NCBI GenBank assembly: GCA_039519185.1
Contig: CM076846.1
Location: 186,357,068 to 186,421,067 of the forward strand
Direction of reading: 5' to 3'
Length of the DNA: 64,000 bases
DNA from: Astragalus membranaceus
Lineage: Eukaryota; Streptophyta; Magnoliopsida; Fabales; Fabaceae
Shown: one piece after another, positions 11,021-21,534 of the stretch
How the letters are laid out: the number at the start of each line of letters is the position of its first letter
How positions within the stretch are numbered: the stretch's first letter is position 1
Made by a program: the position numbers and the translations under genes
The notes under the pieces: generated by a model
Database searches by the model: none
What the model was told of the DNA's origin: nothing
The model's input: the letters and a program-made list of their open reading frames with translations, nothing else

Positions 11021-11651
11021 TTTTTTATAATTAATTTTTCTTTTTGTATTTCAATATATATATCTTTCTTTTACAAACTTTATAAATGTGCTAATTTTTT
11101 ATATTTACATGTCAAGTATTAAAAGAAACTAAATTCATACTTAAAACACATACAAAAGTTTTAAATTTTATATAACAAACTAAGTTCATATATAACATCA
11201 AACTGGAACTAGTTCATATATAACATCAAAATAAAACAATTCAGTTGATAACATCAAAAGAAAACAAACTTAGTTCATATTGTGAAGTCAAAATACAACC
11301 AACTAGCAAAATACAACCAACTTAGAATCGTCTATCAAGATGTCCTGCGTGATGTTGTTGCTTCATGATTTCCTATGTGACTTGATCCGGAAGAGCGTCT
11401 CAAACCTTCTTGTGATTCCAAATTAACCAGCTAAAAAAAAGTCATAAATATAATTAAAAACAAACTCATATATATATATATATATATATATTAGCTTTGC
11501 AAAATTTAAATACCATGCATACAGCATTGCATTATTAATTTGATATAACTACAGCAAACCCAATGCTACAATCTTTATCAGCACTGAAGAAAGAAAGTTT
11601 TTACTTCACTGAAGAAAGAAAGAACTAATCTTCACTTTGAAGCTCTTTAAC
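11021..11651. other. CACTA-2 left arm, AT-rich, no gene
   Basis: The stretch holds repeated phrases (AGTTCATATATAACATCAAA at about 11185, 11213 and 11265) and an AT dinucleotide run at 11469-11492. The modules CAGCATTGCATTATT and CACTGAAGAAAGAAAG (11520-11625) also occur in the right arm (34060-34360), so the two arms share dispersed modules beyond the terminal repeats. Confidence 0.6.
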
Positions 11652-12112
11652 ATGGTTAAGACAGAAAACAAGATCTAGAAAGAACCATCAAAGCCAATGC
11701 TACAATCTTTATCAGCATCATCAAATGAGAAGAAGAAGAAATACAAGGGAGTGAGAATGAGGACTTGGGGTTCATGGGTATCTGAGATTAGAGCACCAAA
11801 TCAAAAAGCAAGAATATGGTTAAGTTCTTATTCAACTGCAAGCAGCTGCTAGAGCCTATGATGCTGCACTTCTATGCCTTAAAGGCTCTTCAGCAACCAA
11901 TCTCAACTTCCCTTCAAGTTCTTCTGCCCCCTTCATTCCTCAAGACACTGTTATGTCTCCTAAATCAATCCAAAAAATAGCTGCTGCTGCTGCTAATAAC
12001 AGTTTTGTTGAAAATACTAGTACTAGTAGCACCCCACTTTCCCCTCCTTCTATTTCAACAACCTCATCCTCATTGTTTCAATATTGTCTAAATAACTTGA
12101 ACAAAAGGTAAG
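11652..12112 (+). pseudogene. Captured AP2/ERF transcription factor fragment
   Basis: Reading from ATG 11652, the frame gives a short leader and then most of an AP2/ERF domain: YKGVRMRTWGSWVSEIRAP, QKARIWL, and after a frameshift AARAYDAALLCLKGSS and NLNFP. A Ser/Thr/Pro-rich tail runs to a TAA at about 12108-12110. The WVSEIR and AYDAALLCLKG motifs place it in the DREB/ERF family, near the ERF011-ERF014 type. Two lesions are visible: an in-frame TAG at 11676-11678, and loss of two bases near 11840 where the expected Ala-Glu-Ala is cut. It lies in the opposite orientation to tnp2 and abuts its 3' exon, replacing the rest of the tnp2 gene. It is a transduplicated host gene piece, not functional. 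Confidence 0.85.
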
Positions 12113-12545
12113 GATTTCTTCCATTAGGTAACCTTCTGCTATAGACCCTTCCGGACGTGCTTTATTACGAACGTAGGATTTTAAATGTCCAAGATACCTA
12201 TTTATAAACCATGCAAATGTCATTTAGAATAACCATTACATTCTCAAATTGAAACATGAAAAAGAAGTTAACACATGTGTTTTACCTCTCTATTGGATAC
12301 ATCCAACGATAATGGACAGGACCTCCAAGCTTAGCTTCTTCGACAAGGTGAACAACTAAGTGAACCATAACAGTGAAAAATGAAGGAGGAAATAACATTT
12401 CCATGTGGCATAAAGTGAGGACAATTTGATTATGCAATTTGTCCAAATCTTCAATTTTCAATACTTAACTGCATATTTGTCTAAAGAATGAGCATAACTC
12501 ACTCAACACTGCTGAAACCTCATTGGGCAATGATGTTCGCATGGC
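12113..12545 (-). pseudogene. tnp2 C-terminal part (DUF4218 region), separated from its gene by the Athila insertion
   Basis: On the minus strand, from 12545 to about 12286, the frame reads through LPNEVSAVLSELCSFF, IVLTLCHMEMLFPPSFF and GPVHYRWMYPIER, the DUF4218 region that follows the tnp2 domain in plant CACTA transposases. An in-frame TAA lies after RQICS. A GT donor follows ER, and a second exon (about 12115-12206) encodes YLGHLKSYVRNKARPEGSI and GYLMEE. The coding sequence joins the right-hand part at the duplicated ATGGC: LPLAI at 31063-31090 continues here once the Athila element is removed. It ends where the captured ERF fragment begins, so the natural 3' end is missing. Confidence 0.85.
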
Positions 12546-13998
12546 TGTCGTGCGAAAAGTAGATGTGCAAGTATACACAATTGCAACAAGTAATATAATG
12601 ATAAGTAAAGTTCGTTCCCACAGGGATTGGAATTAATCTAAGAAGTTTAAGTGATTAGCAACTTAGTAAAACAAGTATGGTGACAAATAAAAGTGTAGAG
12701 TTGTAAACATATTGATTTGAGATAAAATAGTAATGAATTGAAGATATTTAAGAGTGAGTTTGATAGCTCAGCAGTTATGTAAATTCCCAAGAGTAGTGTT
12801 CTGTAATATTAGACGATGTAGCGCTTACAGAATCAACAGACGCTGTAGCGTCATGGTGGCGTGCCTTTCAGTCACTATCGTCAGGGCTATGTTACAAGAC
12901 TCCTATGTCTAGGTTCTAAATAAGTTTTAACCCTGTATATTAAGATCTTACAGCATGTACCTTATGAACTATTACTCCCCTATATCTAGGGTTAAGTAGT
13001 ACTTCCTTTAAATGTCTTTAAAGGGTTTTTCATTCATATCATTCCTTGAGTTCTCTTTGTGAACCATGTCTGTACCCACAAAGCCCCCTTATTCTAGTTG
13101 ATCATTCCCAGAACAAAGTTGAAAGCATTATGACACAAGGAATGAAACGCAAACACCATAATATTTTATAAAAGCTACTTAAGGTTCATTACACACTAAG
13201 AACAATACAACTACAAAGTGATTTAGCTCATGACAAGCTTCATCATCGCATTATAAACAAACAAGCTTATATTACCGTAGGTAGAGAAGAGGAGAATGGT
13301 TGCAAAAGATGCACTTCAAGAATCCCAAGTCATATACGTTAGATGAAGCTATGGCTTGAACAAAACCTTTTTTGAAATCTAAAAACTATACTACAAATAA
13401 AAGCTTCAAGATTGGAATAACAATGGAGGAAAACCAAAATGTCAAGTTAGCTCTTCCCCAAGTTAAAACTCTCTCTTCTTACTACGTATATCTTACAGCA
13501 TGTCTATGATGGATTAGATATATCCCTTATAGATAATATCCTAATTAGATAATATCTTAATTATATAATATCTTAATTATCCATAAAGCTACTTTACAAA
13601 AAGTGGTAATGATTAAAATCATTACCAACTATCAAGTGGGAATCAATTGGGAGACGCCAAGTGTCTTGTTGACTCCACTTGGGCTTCAATGTCATGTTGA
13701 GGATAAGAGATAAGGGTGATGACTCAGCGTTTCAGCAAGTGGTTACACAAATATCCCAATGACCAGCCGCTTCATAACGCTGTAGCGTCTCATTGATGGC
13801 ATACCGCTGCAGCACTAAGGCAAAACATCAATATATTCACAAAGGCACCTATTATGCCCAATATTTAGGGAATTGACTTATAACCTGCTTTTACATTATT
13901 AATCACATATTCACATATTTAAGTACTAAAATTACTTGAGAAGTGAGCTTGATTTAAGTATTAAGAGCATAAATAACCTATATAAAATAGAGTTATCA
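12546..13998 (-). repeat. 3' LTR of the Athila-like element
   Basis: 1453 bp, intact, next to the polypurine tract. It aligns end to end with the split right LTR, with only scattered substitutions, so the element is fairly young. Two exact CGCTGTAGCG sites (12841, 13778) and two one-mismatch sites (12814, 13805) lie within it. Confidence 0.9.
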
Positions 13999-14012
13999 CA
14001 CCCCCAAACTTA
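13999..14012 (-). other. Polypurine tract of the Athila-like element
   Basis: CACCCCCAAACTTA on the plus strand, so TAAGTTTGGGGGTG in element sense, directly next to the LTR. A similar string (GCACCCCCCAAACTTAGG) occurs at about 14661-14678 and may be a second, internal tract. Confidence 0.8.
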
Positions 14013-15301
14013 AACCATTGCTTGTCCCCAAGTAATAACACTTGAATAAGACAACTAACCACATAACTAGCTGCAGTTTTTAAATTAAACAGAATTTCAA
14101 AAAAAATTCATGCATACGCCAATTTGATCATTTTCACACACCATTGTGGTTCACAATAGAATAAAATCATTACTGCTCAGTTGTGAGTGTGTGACATCAA
14201 AGCTTAGCTCAGTTCCTAGCCAGTTTCAGCATTTTTCTATGGCATTGGATAGAGGGGCCATCTTTTGGATTAGCCAAAGAATTTTTCAAAAGAGAGAGTG
14301 GATTAACAGATTCACCTAAGTAATGGGGGGCTTCAAAGCACAACAAAGGCCTTGAATTAGGTATTTCAGATTATTGGTTGGTCAGTGTACTAAGTTTTTA
14401 ATTTGGAGATTTCTCAACGCTGTAGCGCTTTAGACGCTGTAGCGCTGGTGATATGATTGAACAAACGAGTTACTGCCTTTATTACTGACCTCCTTATTTG
14501 CATTTCTTTTGATTTTTCTTTTCTTCTTATGCACTTTTGGAACAGCTCAGCATTTTGTTTTTAGGCTTTTTGCAACTTTTTCATGACCATTTATACACTT
14601 TTGTTTCTTATTGCACTTGACCAAGCTATCATCTTTGTTCCTAGCCTTAACATAACCGATGCACCCCCCAAACTTAGGCTTAAAAACTACTCTCAATTTT
14701 TAATAAAAACTTGACTCTCCCTTGGTTAACCAAAACTAACTTTAGCCTTAGATTATCCTTAGCCAACTAGTTCTTTTCAAAGCTTAGAGTTTTGTGCAAA
14801 AGTAGCAATAAAACCATTCAATTGTTTGCACAAGGCTGCCCTTCACAAAATCATTCAATTGTCATTTTATTTGGCTACACAATTTCGGTTTTTTTTACTA
14901 AAAAATTTAAAACATGCAGGTACTCTTATTTTCTAATTTAACAACACATAATCGTACTTAACAAAACATCATTTGATGACCATAAGGTCCTCCCCCAGGC
15001 TTTAAAATTTAGCAGTGTCCTCACTGCTTGGCAAAAAGGGAGAGTCCTTAAACAAAAGCTAATACAAAACACACCACAAAATACAGCATTTAGGCTTAAA
15101 CGGCCACAAACACTTGCCTTAGATTGCCCCTGCCATTAGGTGCTTGCTGGCCCTGGAAGGGCCAATTGGTACTGCCCTGGAACCTTTCTTCTTTGGTGCT
15201 GGTGGTTTTGGCTTTTCCACCGCTACAGCGGTAGACGCTGTAGCGCTTGCTACTTCTTCACCTTTCTCTTGCTCTTCTCCCAACTGAGCTCCTTCTTTCA
15301 G
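14013..15301 (-). other. Athila 3' internal spacer, non-coding
   Basis: The sequence between the polypurine tract and the env-like frame has no open frame with recognisable motifs in element sense. It holds four exact CGCTRYAGCG sites (14418, 14435, 15221, 15236). Low coding content here is normal for Athila elements. Confidence 0.6.
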
Positions 15302-16987
15302 CTATCCTTCCTTGCTTTCTTTCATGAGCACCAACTCTTCAGCAGCTTCCTCCTCAATGGTCTTCTCACTATCTTCTTCAGTTAGAATTACCTCAGGAAT
15401 AGCGTCACCAGACACTGCAGGCATAGCCGCTGCAGTGTCTACTGTCTGAACACCTTCTTCTGGGTGATCAGTCAGTTTGACTCCTGGGCTTCTCTTTGCC
15501 CTTGAGTAGGATTTCTGAATGTTGGTGGCTTTTGCAGATGGGGTTTCAGGTGTTTTTTGTTGGTGATGGGGTTGTTGTTTCTCAACTTCTTTTTGGGCTT
15601 CTTTGGGTGGAGTTTTCTTTGGTGTTTGCTTGGGTTTTTCTGGGGTGGGGGTGGGGGTGGGGATTGATGGGGGAGTGCTTTTGGTGGGTGGGTGTTGTGG
15701 TGGGGACTTCTGCTTTTTAGGGCTTGGGCTAGGGGTTTTTTCACTACTGCTTTCCTCTTCCTCAGTGCTCTCAGATTCCTCCCCAGATGTTTCTTCTTCC
15801 ACACCCTTCTCCATTTCCTTCATTACTTGCTTTGTTTCTTCCTCATCTTCCTCACTAATGTCCTCCATTTCTTCTGATTCCAGACTTTCTTCCTCTTCTA
15901 TTATCACCTTCTTTACCTTTTTGACAGGGCTTTTCTTTGGCCTCTTGACTGGGCTCTTTACTGGTTTCTTTTTCTCAGCCTTACTCACCTTGGGTTCCAC
16001 CCTTTTTGATGGCTCTTCATCCATTAGCCATTCAGGGAATTCAGGGGGTGGAACAGAGCTTTTTCCTTTTGAGATATGGGCATACATTGCCTTCTCCCAT
16101 TCAAACTTGTCCTTAACAAATTTGCAGAGAGCCTGCTGCTTCAGCGACAGCCGCTATAGCGCTACACTGTCAGTAGACGCTGTAGCGGCAGGCTTCTGCT
16201 TTGCCTTAAAAGCACAAGGGAATGCTCCCTGAGGGGATCTCATTTCTTCCTTCATTTCGACCTCAACATCAGCACTTAAGCACAAGTCAGTGATTAGGCA
16301 TGGAAAGTAAAGATTACCTCCCTTTTTGATTATGCACTTTTCTATTTCCTTTGCAATTAACCTCCCCACATCAATCTTCTCACCAGCCATAATTTCATCT
16401 ATGACTATCAACCTTTCTTTCTCCACAAAAGCTGTGTGAGAAGTAGGTAACAGGGAGTGCTTAATAAAGCTGCACCACAAGTTAGCTTCTAGACATAGAT
16501 AAGCCCTCTTGATCTTGTACTCAGCACCAAACTTATACCATTTAGCCCCTTCAACACAGATTCGCTCTCTGACTCCCTCCATTTCAACATCTCCCCATGT
16601 TTGTACCTAATTCTCCAGGGCCTTTCCATGGTATCCAAGGTGGAAAAGATCATTTATGGCCCTGGCGTTGAAATTGACCGACTCACCCCTAACCATGGAA
16701 TAGGTTTGGGGTTTTCCTTCTTTAGGTTCTTCAATCCCTGTGTAAAATTCCCTAACCAGCGCTGTCACATACTCCTTGCGATGTTTGATAAAATTTTCCC
16801 AACCCAACGCTGTTACGGCAATTACGAAGGCATCTGGGGTTTTCTCAATTTTAAACCCCCTTTCTGCTATAAAGTCCATTTTCCAGAATCTTTGAGGGTC
16901 TAAAGCGTGTTTAGAAGGTTTTGAGACTTCTGTTTCCATGTTAGCCCTTTTTCCAGATTTCTTTGTCGCAACCTGCTTTTTAACCAT
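15302..16987 (-). pseudogene. Athila env-position reading frame with two in-frame stops
   Basis: One frame runs from ATG 16987 to the stop at 15302-15304, about 560 codons, interrupted at 16607-16609 (after GKALEN) and 16154-16156 (after DSVAL). The N-terminal third (KHALDPQRFW, ALGWENF, VTALVREFY, VNFNARAINDLFHLG) resembles the conserved domain found in Athila ORFs downstream of pol and annotated as a putative plant transposon protein. The C-terminal half is low complexity: Lys/Glu-rich with Ser/Pro/Lys repeats. I see no clear signal peptide or membrane span, so 'env-like' describes position only. The second stop is TAG inside a CGCTATAGCG site; the usual motif form would give CAG there. Confidence 0.75.
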
Positions 16988-17521
16988 TGATGTGGTTGGT
17001 TTTGAAAATGGTTTAGTGATGGACGGTTAGGGTTTTTGGAAAATGCCGAGTTCTGTGTTGGAAAGAAGAGAGAAGAAAGGGTTATGGCTGCAAGTGTAAC
17101 GGTGGAGACGGTTTTGGCTTGCGAGTGGGGCGTTGAAGGCGGTTTTGGAAATAGAAAAGTAAATGCGTGCGTGGGAAAGGGAAAAGGAGAAGTGACCGTT
17201 GTGAGTGAGTGATGGGAGAGAGAGAAAAAGTAGAGTGGTTGAGTTACTGTTTACTGCTGCAGGAGCAGTCAGGATAAGGTTCTGACATTGCCACGTCATT
17301 ATTGAGTGAAGACAGTTTATTTTATTGTTTGACTCTGGTCATGTCCTTCAATAACAACCACTGTAGCGCCTTTGCATAGCTGAACGTTGCAGCGCTAAAT
17401 CGAATACCTGAAACTTCCTGCAGACAGAAGAATATAACATAACAGTAAATTAGTTAAAATCCTTGGGGTGCCTCCCAAGAGCGCTTGCTTAAGGAGTCTG
17501 CAGCCAGACTTTCTCTTTTAA
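16988..17521 (-). other. Spacer between pol and the env-position frame
   Basis: No frame with recognisable motifs. It holds two one-mismatch copies of the dispersed motif (17359 and 17385). Athila elements usually have a non-coding spacer here that may carry a splice site for the downstream frame; none is certain. Confidence 0.5.
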
Positions 17522-18988
17522 TTAGAGATCTTTAAACTCAATTGTGGTTTTGTTTCTTACCACATTTCCATCAAAGTATTGCGTGACCCTCTGACCATTA
17601 ACTTTAAAGGTAGTGTTAGTTGCTTGATCATAGAGGTCTACTGCACCATGGTTGATTATTTTCATCAATTTAAATGGGCCAGACCACCTAGATTTCAACT
17701 TACCAGGAAACAATTTTAATCCGGAGTTGAACAACAACACATCCCCTCCTTCAGTCAGCTCTCTTCTGAGCAATTTCTGGTCATGCCATACTTTAGTTTT
17801 TTCTTTGTAGATTGCTGCATTTTCATAGGCAAAGTGCCTAATTTCTTCTAATTCATTCAATTGCAGCAACCTAGCACCTCCTGCTTCCTTGTAGTCAAAA
17901 TTGAGTTTTTTTAATGCCCAATGGGCTTTGTGTTAAAGCTCAATTGGCAAGTGACGGGATTTTCCATAAACCAGCCTATAGGGAGACATCCCTAGAGGTG
18001 TTTTAAAAGCAGTCCTATAGGCCCACAATGAATCATCTAGGTGCATTGACCATTCTTTTCTTGAAGGCCCTAACATTTTCTCCAACATCCTTTTTATTTC
18101 TCTGTTTGACAACTTAGTTTGACCACTAGTTTGTGGATGATAAGCAGTTGCTATTTTATGTTTAACTCCATATTTAGCCAAGAGGGTCTCAATTAATTTA
18201 TTACAGAAATGAGATCCCTCATCACTTATGATGGCTCTAGGAGTTCCAAACCTTGTGAATATATTTTTCAACAAAAATTTGCTCACAGACTTTGCATCAT
18301 TATTGGGTAGACCTACAGCTTCTACCCATTTTGAAACATAGTCTACAGCTACTAAAATGTACAGGTTTCCATGAGAAGGGGGAAAAGGTCCCATGAAATC
18401 CATTCCCCAAACATCAAAGAGTTCAACCTCTAGAATGTTTGTTAAAGGCATTTCATATTTATTTGAAATGTTCCCAGTTCTTTAGCATCTGTCACACTTT
18501 TTCACAAAGTCCTGAGCATTTTTAAAAAGTGAAGGCCAATAATAGCCAGATTGTAATACCTTAGCAGCAATTCTAATACCACCAAAATGACCACCTCATG
18601 GTGAAGCATGGCAGTGCTTTAGCACTTGGTCTTGTTCTTCTTCTGCTAGGCATCTCCTCATTAACCGGTATTGACACTTTTTGTACAGAAAAGGTTCATC
18701 TCAATAGTATTGTCTTGTTGTGTGGAAGAACCTTCTCTTTTGCTGATAAGTCATCTCAGCAGGTACCACCTTGCTAACCAGAAAATTTACTATGTCAGCA
18801 TACCAAGGTGTTGCAGGTTCAGGCGCTACAGCGTCTAGTGTTTTTACACTAACCGCTACAGCGGTTGATGATTTAGCAGTTATTGCCAATAGCTGTTCTT
18901 CTGGAAAGTATTCTTTGATCTCTCCTCCTGCTGTACCTGCATTTTCCCTTTCTATTCTAGATAGATGATCAGCAACTTGGTTCTCCAC
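17522..18988 (-). pseudogene. Athila pol, 3' part: RNase H tail and integrase
   Basis: One frame (18988 down to 17522) contains, in order, NQVADHLSR from the RNase H/integrase linker, a damaged HHCC zinc-binding region (H...HCHAS, CDRC), the integrase catalytic core and the C-terminal domain. In the core the first Asp is in WGMDFMGP, the second in IISDEGSHF and the Glu in NREIKRML, so the D,D,E triad is present. The C-terminal part (about 17869-17522) has VLLFNSGLKLFPGKL and WSGPF. In-frame stops follow RQYY (18701-18703, TGA where Trp is expected), SP (near 18598) and DRC (near 18483, TAA where Gln is expected). The protein would insert the cDNA into the genome; this copy cannot be made intact. 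Confidence 0.85.
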
Positions 18989-19008
18989 TCCCTTTTTATC
19001 TCTAATTT

Positions 19009-21162
19009 CTAGATAGACGATCTAAACTTGTCAAATGCAAAGACAACTGCCAATAATTCCTTTTCAGTAACTGTGTAATTCAGTTGAGCCTCTACAAGTG
19101 TTCTACTAGCATAATAAATTGAATGGAAAATTTTATCATACCTTTGCCCAAGCACAACTCCAATGGCAAAGTCACTAGCATCACACATAAGCTCAAAAGG
19201 CTTACTCCAGTCAGGAGCTATAATAACTGGTGCTGTTATTAGAGCTTTTTTCAGTTTCTGGAAGGCTTGCATGCATTGTTCATCAAATATGAAAGGGACA
19301 TCATGCTGTAACAGTTGACACAGAGGTTTGGAGATTTTTGAAAAATCTTTTATAAACCTCCTATAGAATCCAGCATGCCCTAAAAAGCTTCTTATGCCCT
19401 TAATGTTTGTTGGAGGAGGTAGCTTCTCAATGACCTCTATTTTTGCCTTGTCCACTTCCAGCCCCTTTTTGGATATTCTGTGACCCAAAACTATACCTTC
19501 TTGTACCATAAAATTGCATTTCTCCCAATTCAGCACAAGGTTAGTTTCTTCACACCTAATCAGGATTTCTTCCAAGTTGGACAGGCATAGATGGAATGTC
19601 TCTCCAAACACAGAGAAGTCATCCATGAAAACTTCCATGGATCTTTCTATGTAGTCAGAGAAAATTGCCATCATACACCTTTGAAAAGTGGCAGGTGCAT
19701 TACACAGGCCAAATGGCATCCTTCTAAAGGCAAAGGTACCATATGGACAAGTGAATGTAGTTTTCTGCTGATCCTCAAGTATTATTGCAATCTGGTTATA
19801 ACCTGAATAACCATCAAGAAAGCAATAAAATTCTTTACCTGCTAGCCTTTCGAGCATCTGGTCAATGAAAGGCAATGGGAAATGATCCTTCCTTGTGGCT
19901 TTATTCAACCTCCTGTAATCCATGCAAATCCTCCATCCTGTCACAGTTCTGGTTGGAAGCAGCTCATTCATCTCATTAGTAATTACTGTTACCCCTCCTT
20001 TCTTTGGCACACACTGCACAGGACTAACCCATGCACTGTCTGATATGGGGTACACAATACCTACATCCAACCATTTGAGGATTTCTTTCTTCACCACTTC
20101 CTTCATAATAGGGTTCAGCCTCCTCTGCCCTTCAATGCAGTTTTTAGAATCTTCCTCTAATAATATCCTGTGCATACAGGTTGTGGGGCTGATACCTTTA
20201 ATATCTGACATTTGCCACCCAATAGCCTTTTTATGTCGCTGCATCGCTTGAATCAGATCATGCTCTTGATATTCAGAAAGATCAGAAGCTATTATAACTG
20301 GCAAAGTGCTATTGTCCCCCAGATATGCATATTTGAGGTGTGAAGGTAACTCCTTCAGTTCCAGAGTTGGTGGCTGTTCAGTGGAGGGCAGATTCTTCCT
20401 TATATCAGAATTCTCTTGCTCCAAAGATTCATACTTTCTGGCCCAAATTTCTTTAACTGTCAGTTCCTCCTCTTCTGCAGCTTCTGTATCAGATCCTGCA
20501 TCTTCAGTGTTGTCCAGTAATTGCCTCAGATGATCTATGCTTTTTTGGAAATGATTCTGAACCACTTGGTCAAGAGCAGAAACAAAGGAGCACTCTTCAA
20601 TGTTGGGATCTGGAAATTTCATAGCTTTGAGGATGTTGAACTTGACTTCTTGGTCATTGACCCTCATGATCAATTCTCCTCTCTGTACATCTATTAGAGT
20701 TCTTCCAGTAGCCAAAAATGGCCTTCCCAGTATGATAGGTACTTCTTTATCTGCATCAAAATCCAAAATTACAAAATCAACAAGAAATACAAATTTGTCT
20801 ACCTTTATTAGAACATCTTCTAAGATTCCTTCTGGATAAGCAAGGGTTCTGTCAGCTAGCTGCAGTGTAAGTGAGGTAGGTCTGGCAGTCCCCACTCCTA
20901 GCTGTGTGTATATGGACTTGGGCATAAGATTTATGCTGGCTCCCAAATCACATAGAGCACGGCCAGAGTAAAAATTTCCAATTGAGCATGGTATAGTAAA
21001 ACTGCCAGGATCCTTTGATTTGGTTGGGAGCTTGTTCTGCATCAACATGCTGCACTCCCCAGTCATTGCTACTGTCTCAAATTCCCCAAGTCTTCTCCTC
21101 TTGGTGAGCACATCCTTCATGAACTTTGCATAGTTGGGCATTTGTTGGAGAGCCTCCACCAA
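19009..21162 (-). CDS. Athila pol, 5' part: protease, reverse transcriptase and start of RNase H
   Basis: A 717-codon open frame. The aspartic protease motif reads ALCDLGASINLMP, with LGRPFLA downstream, as in Athila/Tat elements. RT motifs follow in order: RRLNKATRKDHFPLPFIDQM, FLDGYSGYNQI, FGLCNAPATFQRCMM, the active site FMDDFSVFG, and LGHRIS. RNase H begins with FELMCDASDFAIGVVLGQ and TVTEKELLAVVFAFDKF. The frame stops at 19009 because roughly 45 residues of RNase H are missing; the linker resumes in another frame at about 18990. It probably joins gag upstream as one polyprotein. The ATG at 21162 is simply the first one after upstream stops. It is the best-preserved coding piece of the element. 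Confidence 0.88.
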   Translation of the reverse strand: MVEALQQMPNYAKFMKDVLTKRRRLGEFETVAMTGECSMLMQNKLPTKSKDPGSFTIPCSIGNFYSGRALCDLGASINLMPKSIYTQLGVGTARPTSLTLQLADRTLAYPEGILEDVLIKVDKFVFLVDFVILDFDADKEVPIILGRPFLATGRTLIDVQRGELIMRVNDQEVKFNILKAMKFPDPNIEECSFVSALDQVVQNHFQKSIDHLRQLLDNTEDAGSDTEAAEEEELTVKEIWARKYESLEQENSDIRKNLPSTEQPPTLELKELPSHLKYAYLGDNSTLPVIIASDLSEYQEHDLIQAMQRHKKAIGWQMSDIKGISPTTCMHRILLEEDSKNCIEGQRRLNPIMKEVVKKEILKWLDVGIVYPISDSAWVSPVQCVPKKGGVTVITNEMNELLPTRTVTGWRICMDYRRLNKATRKDHFPLPFIDQMLERLAGKEFYCFLDGYSGYNQIAIILEDQQKTTFTCPYGTFAFRRMPFGLCNAPATFQRCMMAIFSDYIERSMEVFMDDFSVFGETFHLCLSNLEEILIRCEETNLVLNWEKCNFMVQEGIVLGHRISKKGLEVDKAKIEVIEKLPPPTNIKGIRSFLGHAGFYRRFIKDFSKISKPLCQLLQHDVPFIFDEQCMQAFQKLKKALITAPVIIAPDWSKPFELMCDASDFAIGVVLGQRYDKIFHSIYYASRTLVEAQLNYTVTEKELLAVVFAFDKFRSSI

Positions 21163-21534
21163 AGGGACATTAATATGTAACTGTTTAAGGACTTCTAGGA
21201 ATTTGTTGAACTGCTTGTCTTCATGAGCCTTTCGAAGTCTTTGAGGGTATGGAGGGTCAGGATATGTTGGAATAATTCTGGGTGGTGGTGGTATCTTTTC
21301 AACAACAGGCGCTGTAGCGTTATGTTTAGGCGCTATAGCGTCTGTTGCAGGTTCTTTTTGTTTTTCAGAGTTTTTGTTTTTTTCATCAGCTGAAACAGCT
21401 GATGGTCCTGTAAAATCTTTCCCACTCCTTAAAGATATAGCTTTAACATGCTCCTTCCCTGTAGTATTTGAAGTTGAGGCTTCTCTAGTGGATGGTAATC
21501 ATCCACTAGCTCTTTGGGTAAGGACATTAGCTAT
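21163..21534 (-). other. Athila gag-pol linker with stops
   Basis: The same frame as pol continues upstream but has stops, including TAG after EVQMG at 21535. It holds two exact dispersed-motif sites, CGCTGTAGCG (21310) and CGCTATAGCG (21331), 21 bases apart. I infer this was coding linker in the active ancestor. Confidence 0.55.

Noticed and set aside
15603..16232. Long plus-strand open frame of 209 codons (and those at 15496-15720 and 15692-15877)
   Set aside because: Low-complexity Gly/Val/Ser/Phe shadow of the minus-strand env-position frame; no motifs.
19591..20533. Plus-strand open frames opposite Athila pol
   Set aside because: Shadows of the conserved RT and protease frame on the minus strand.
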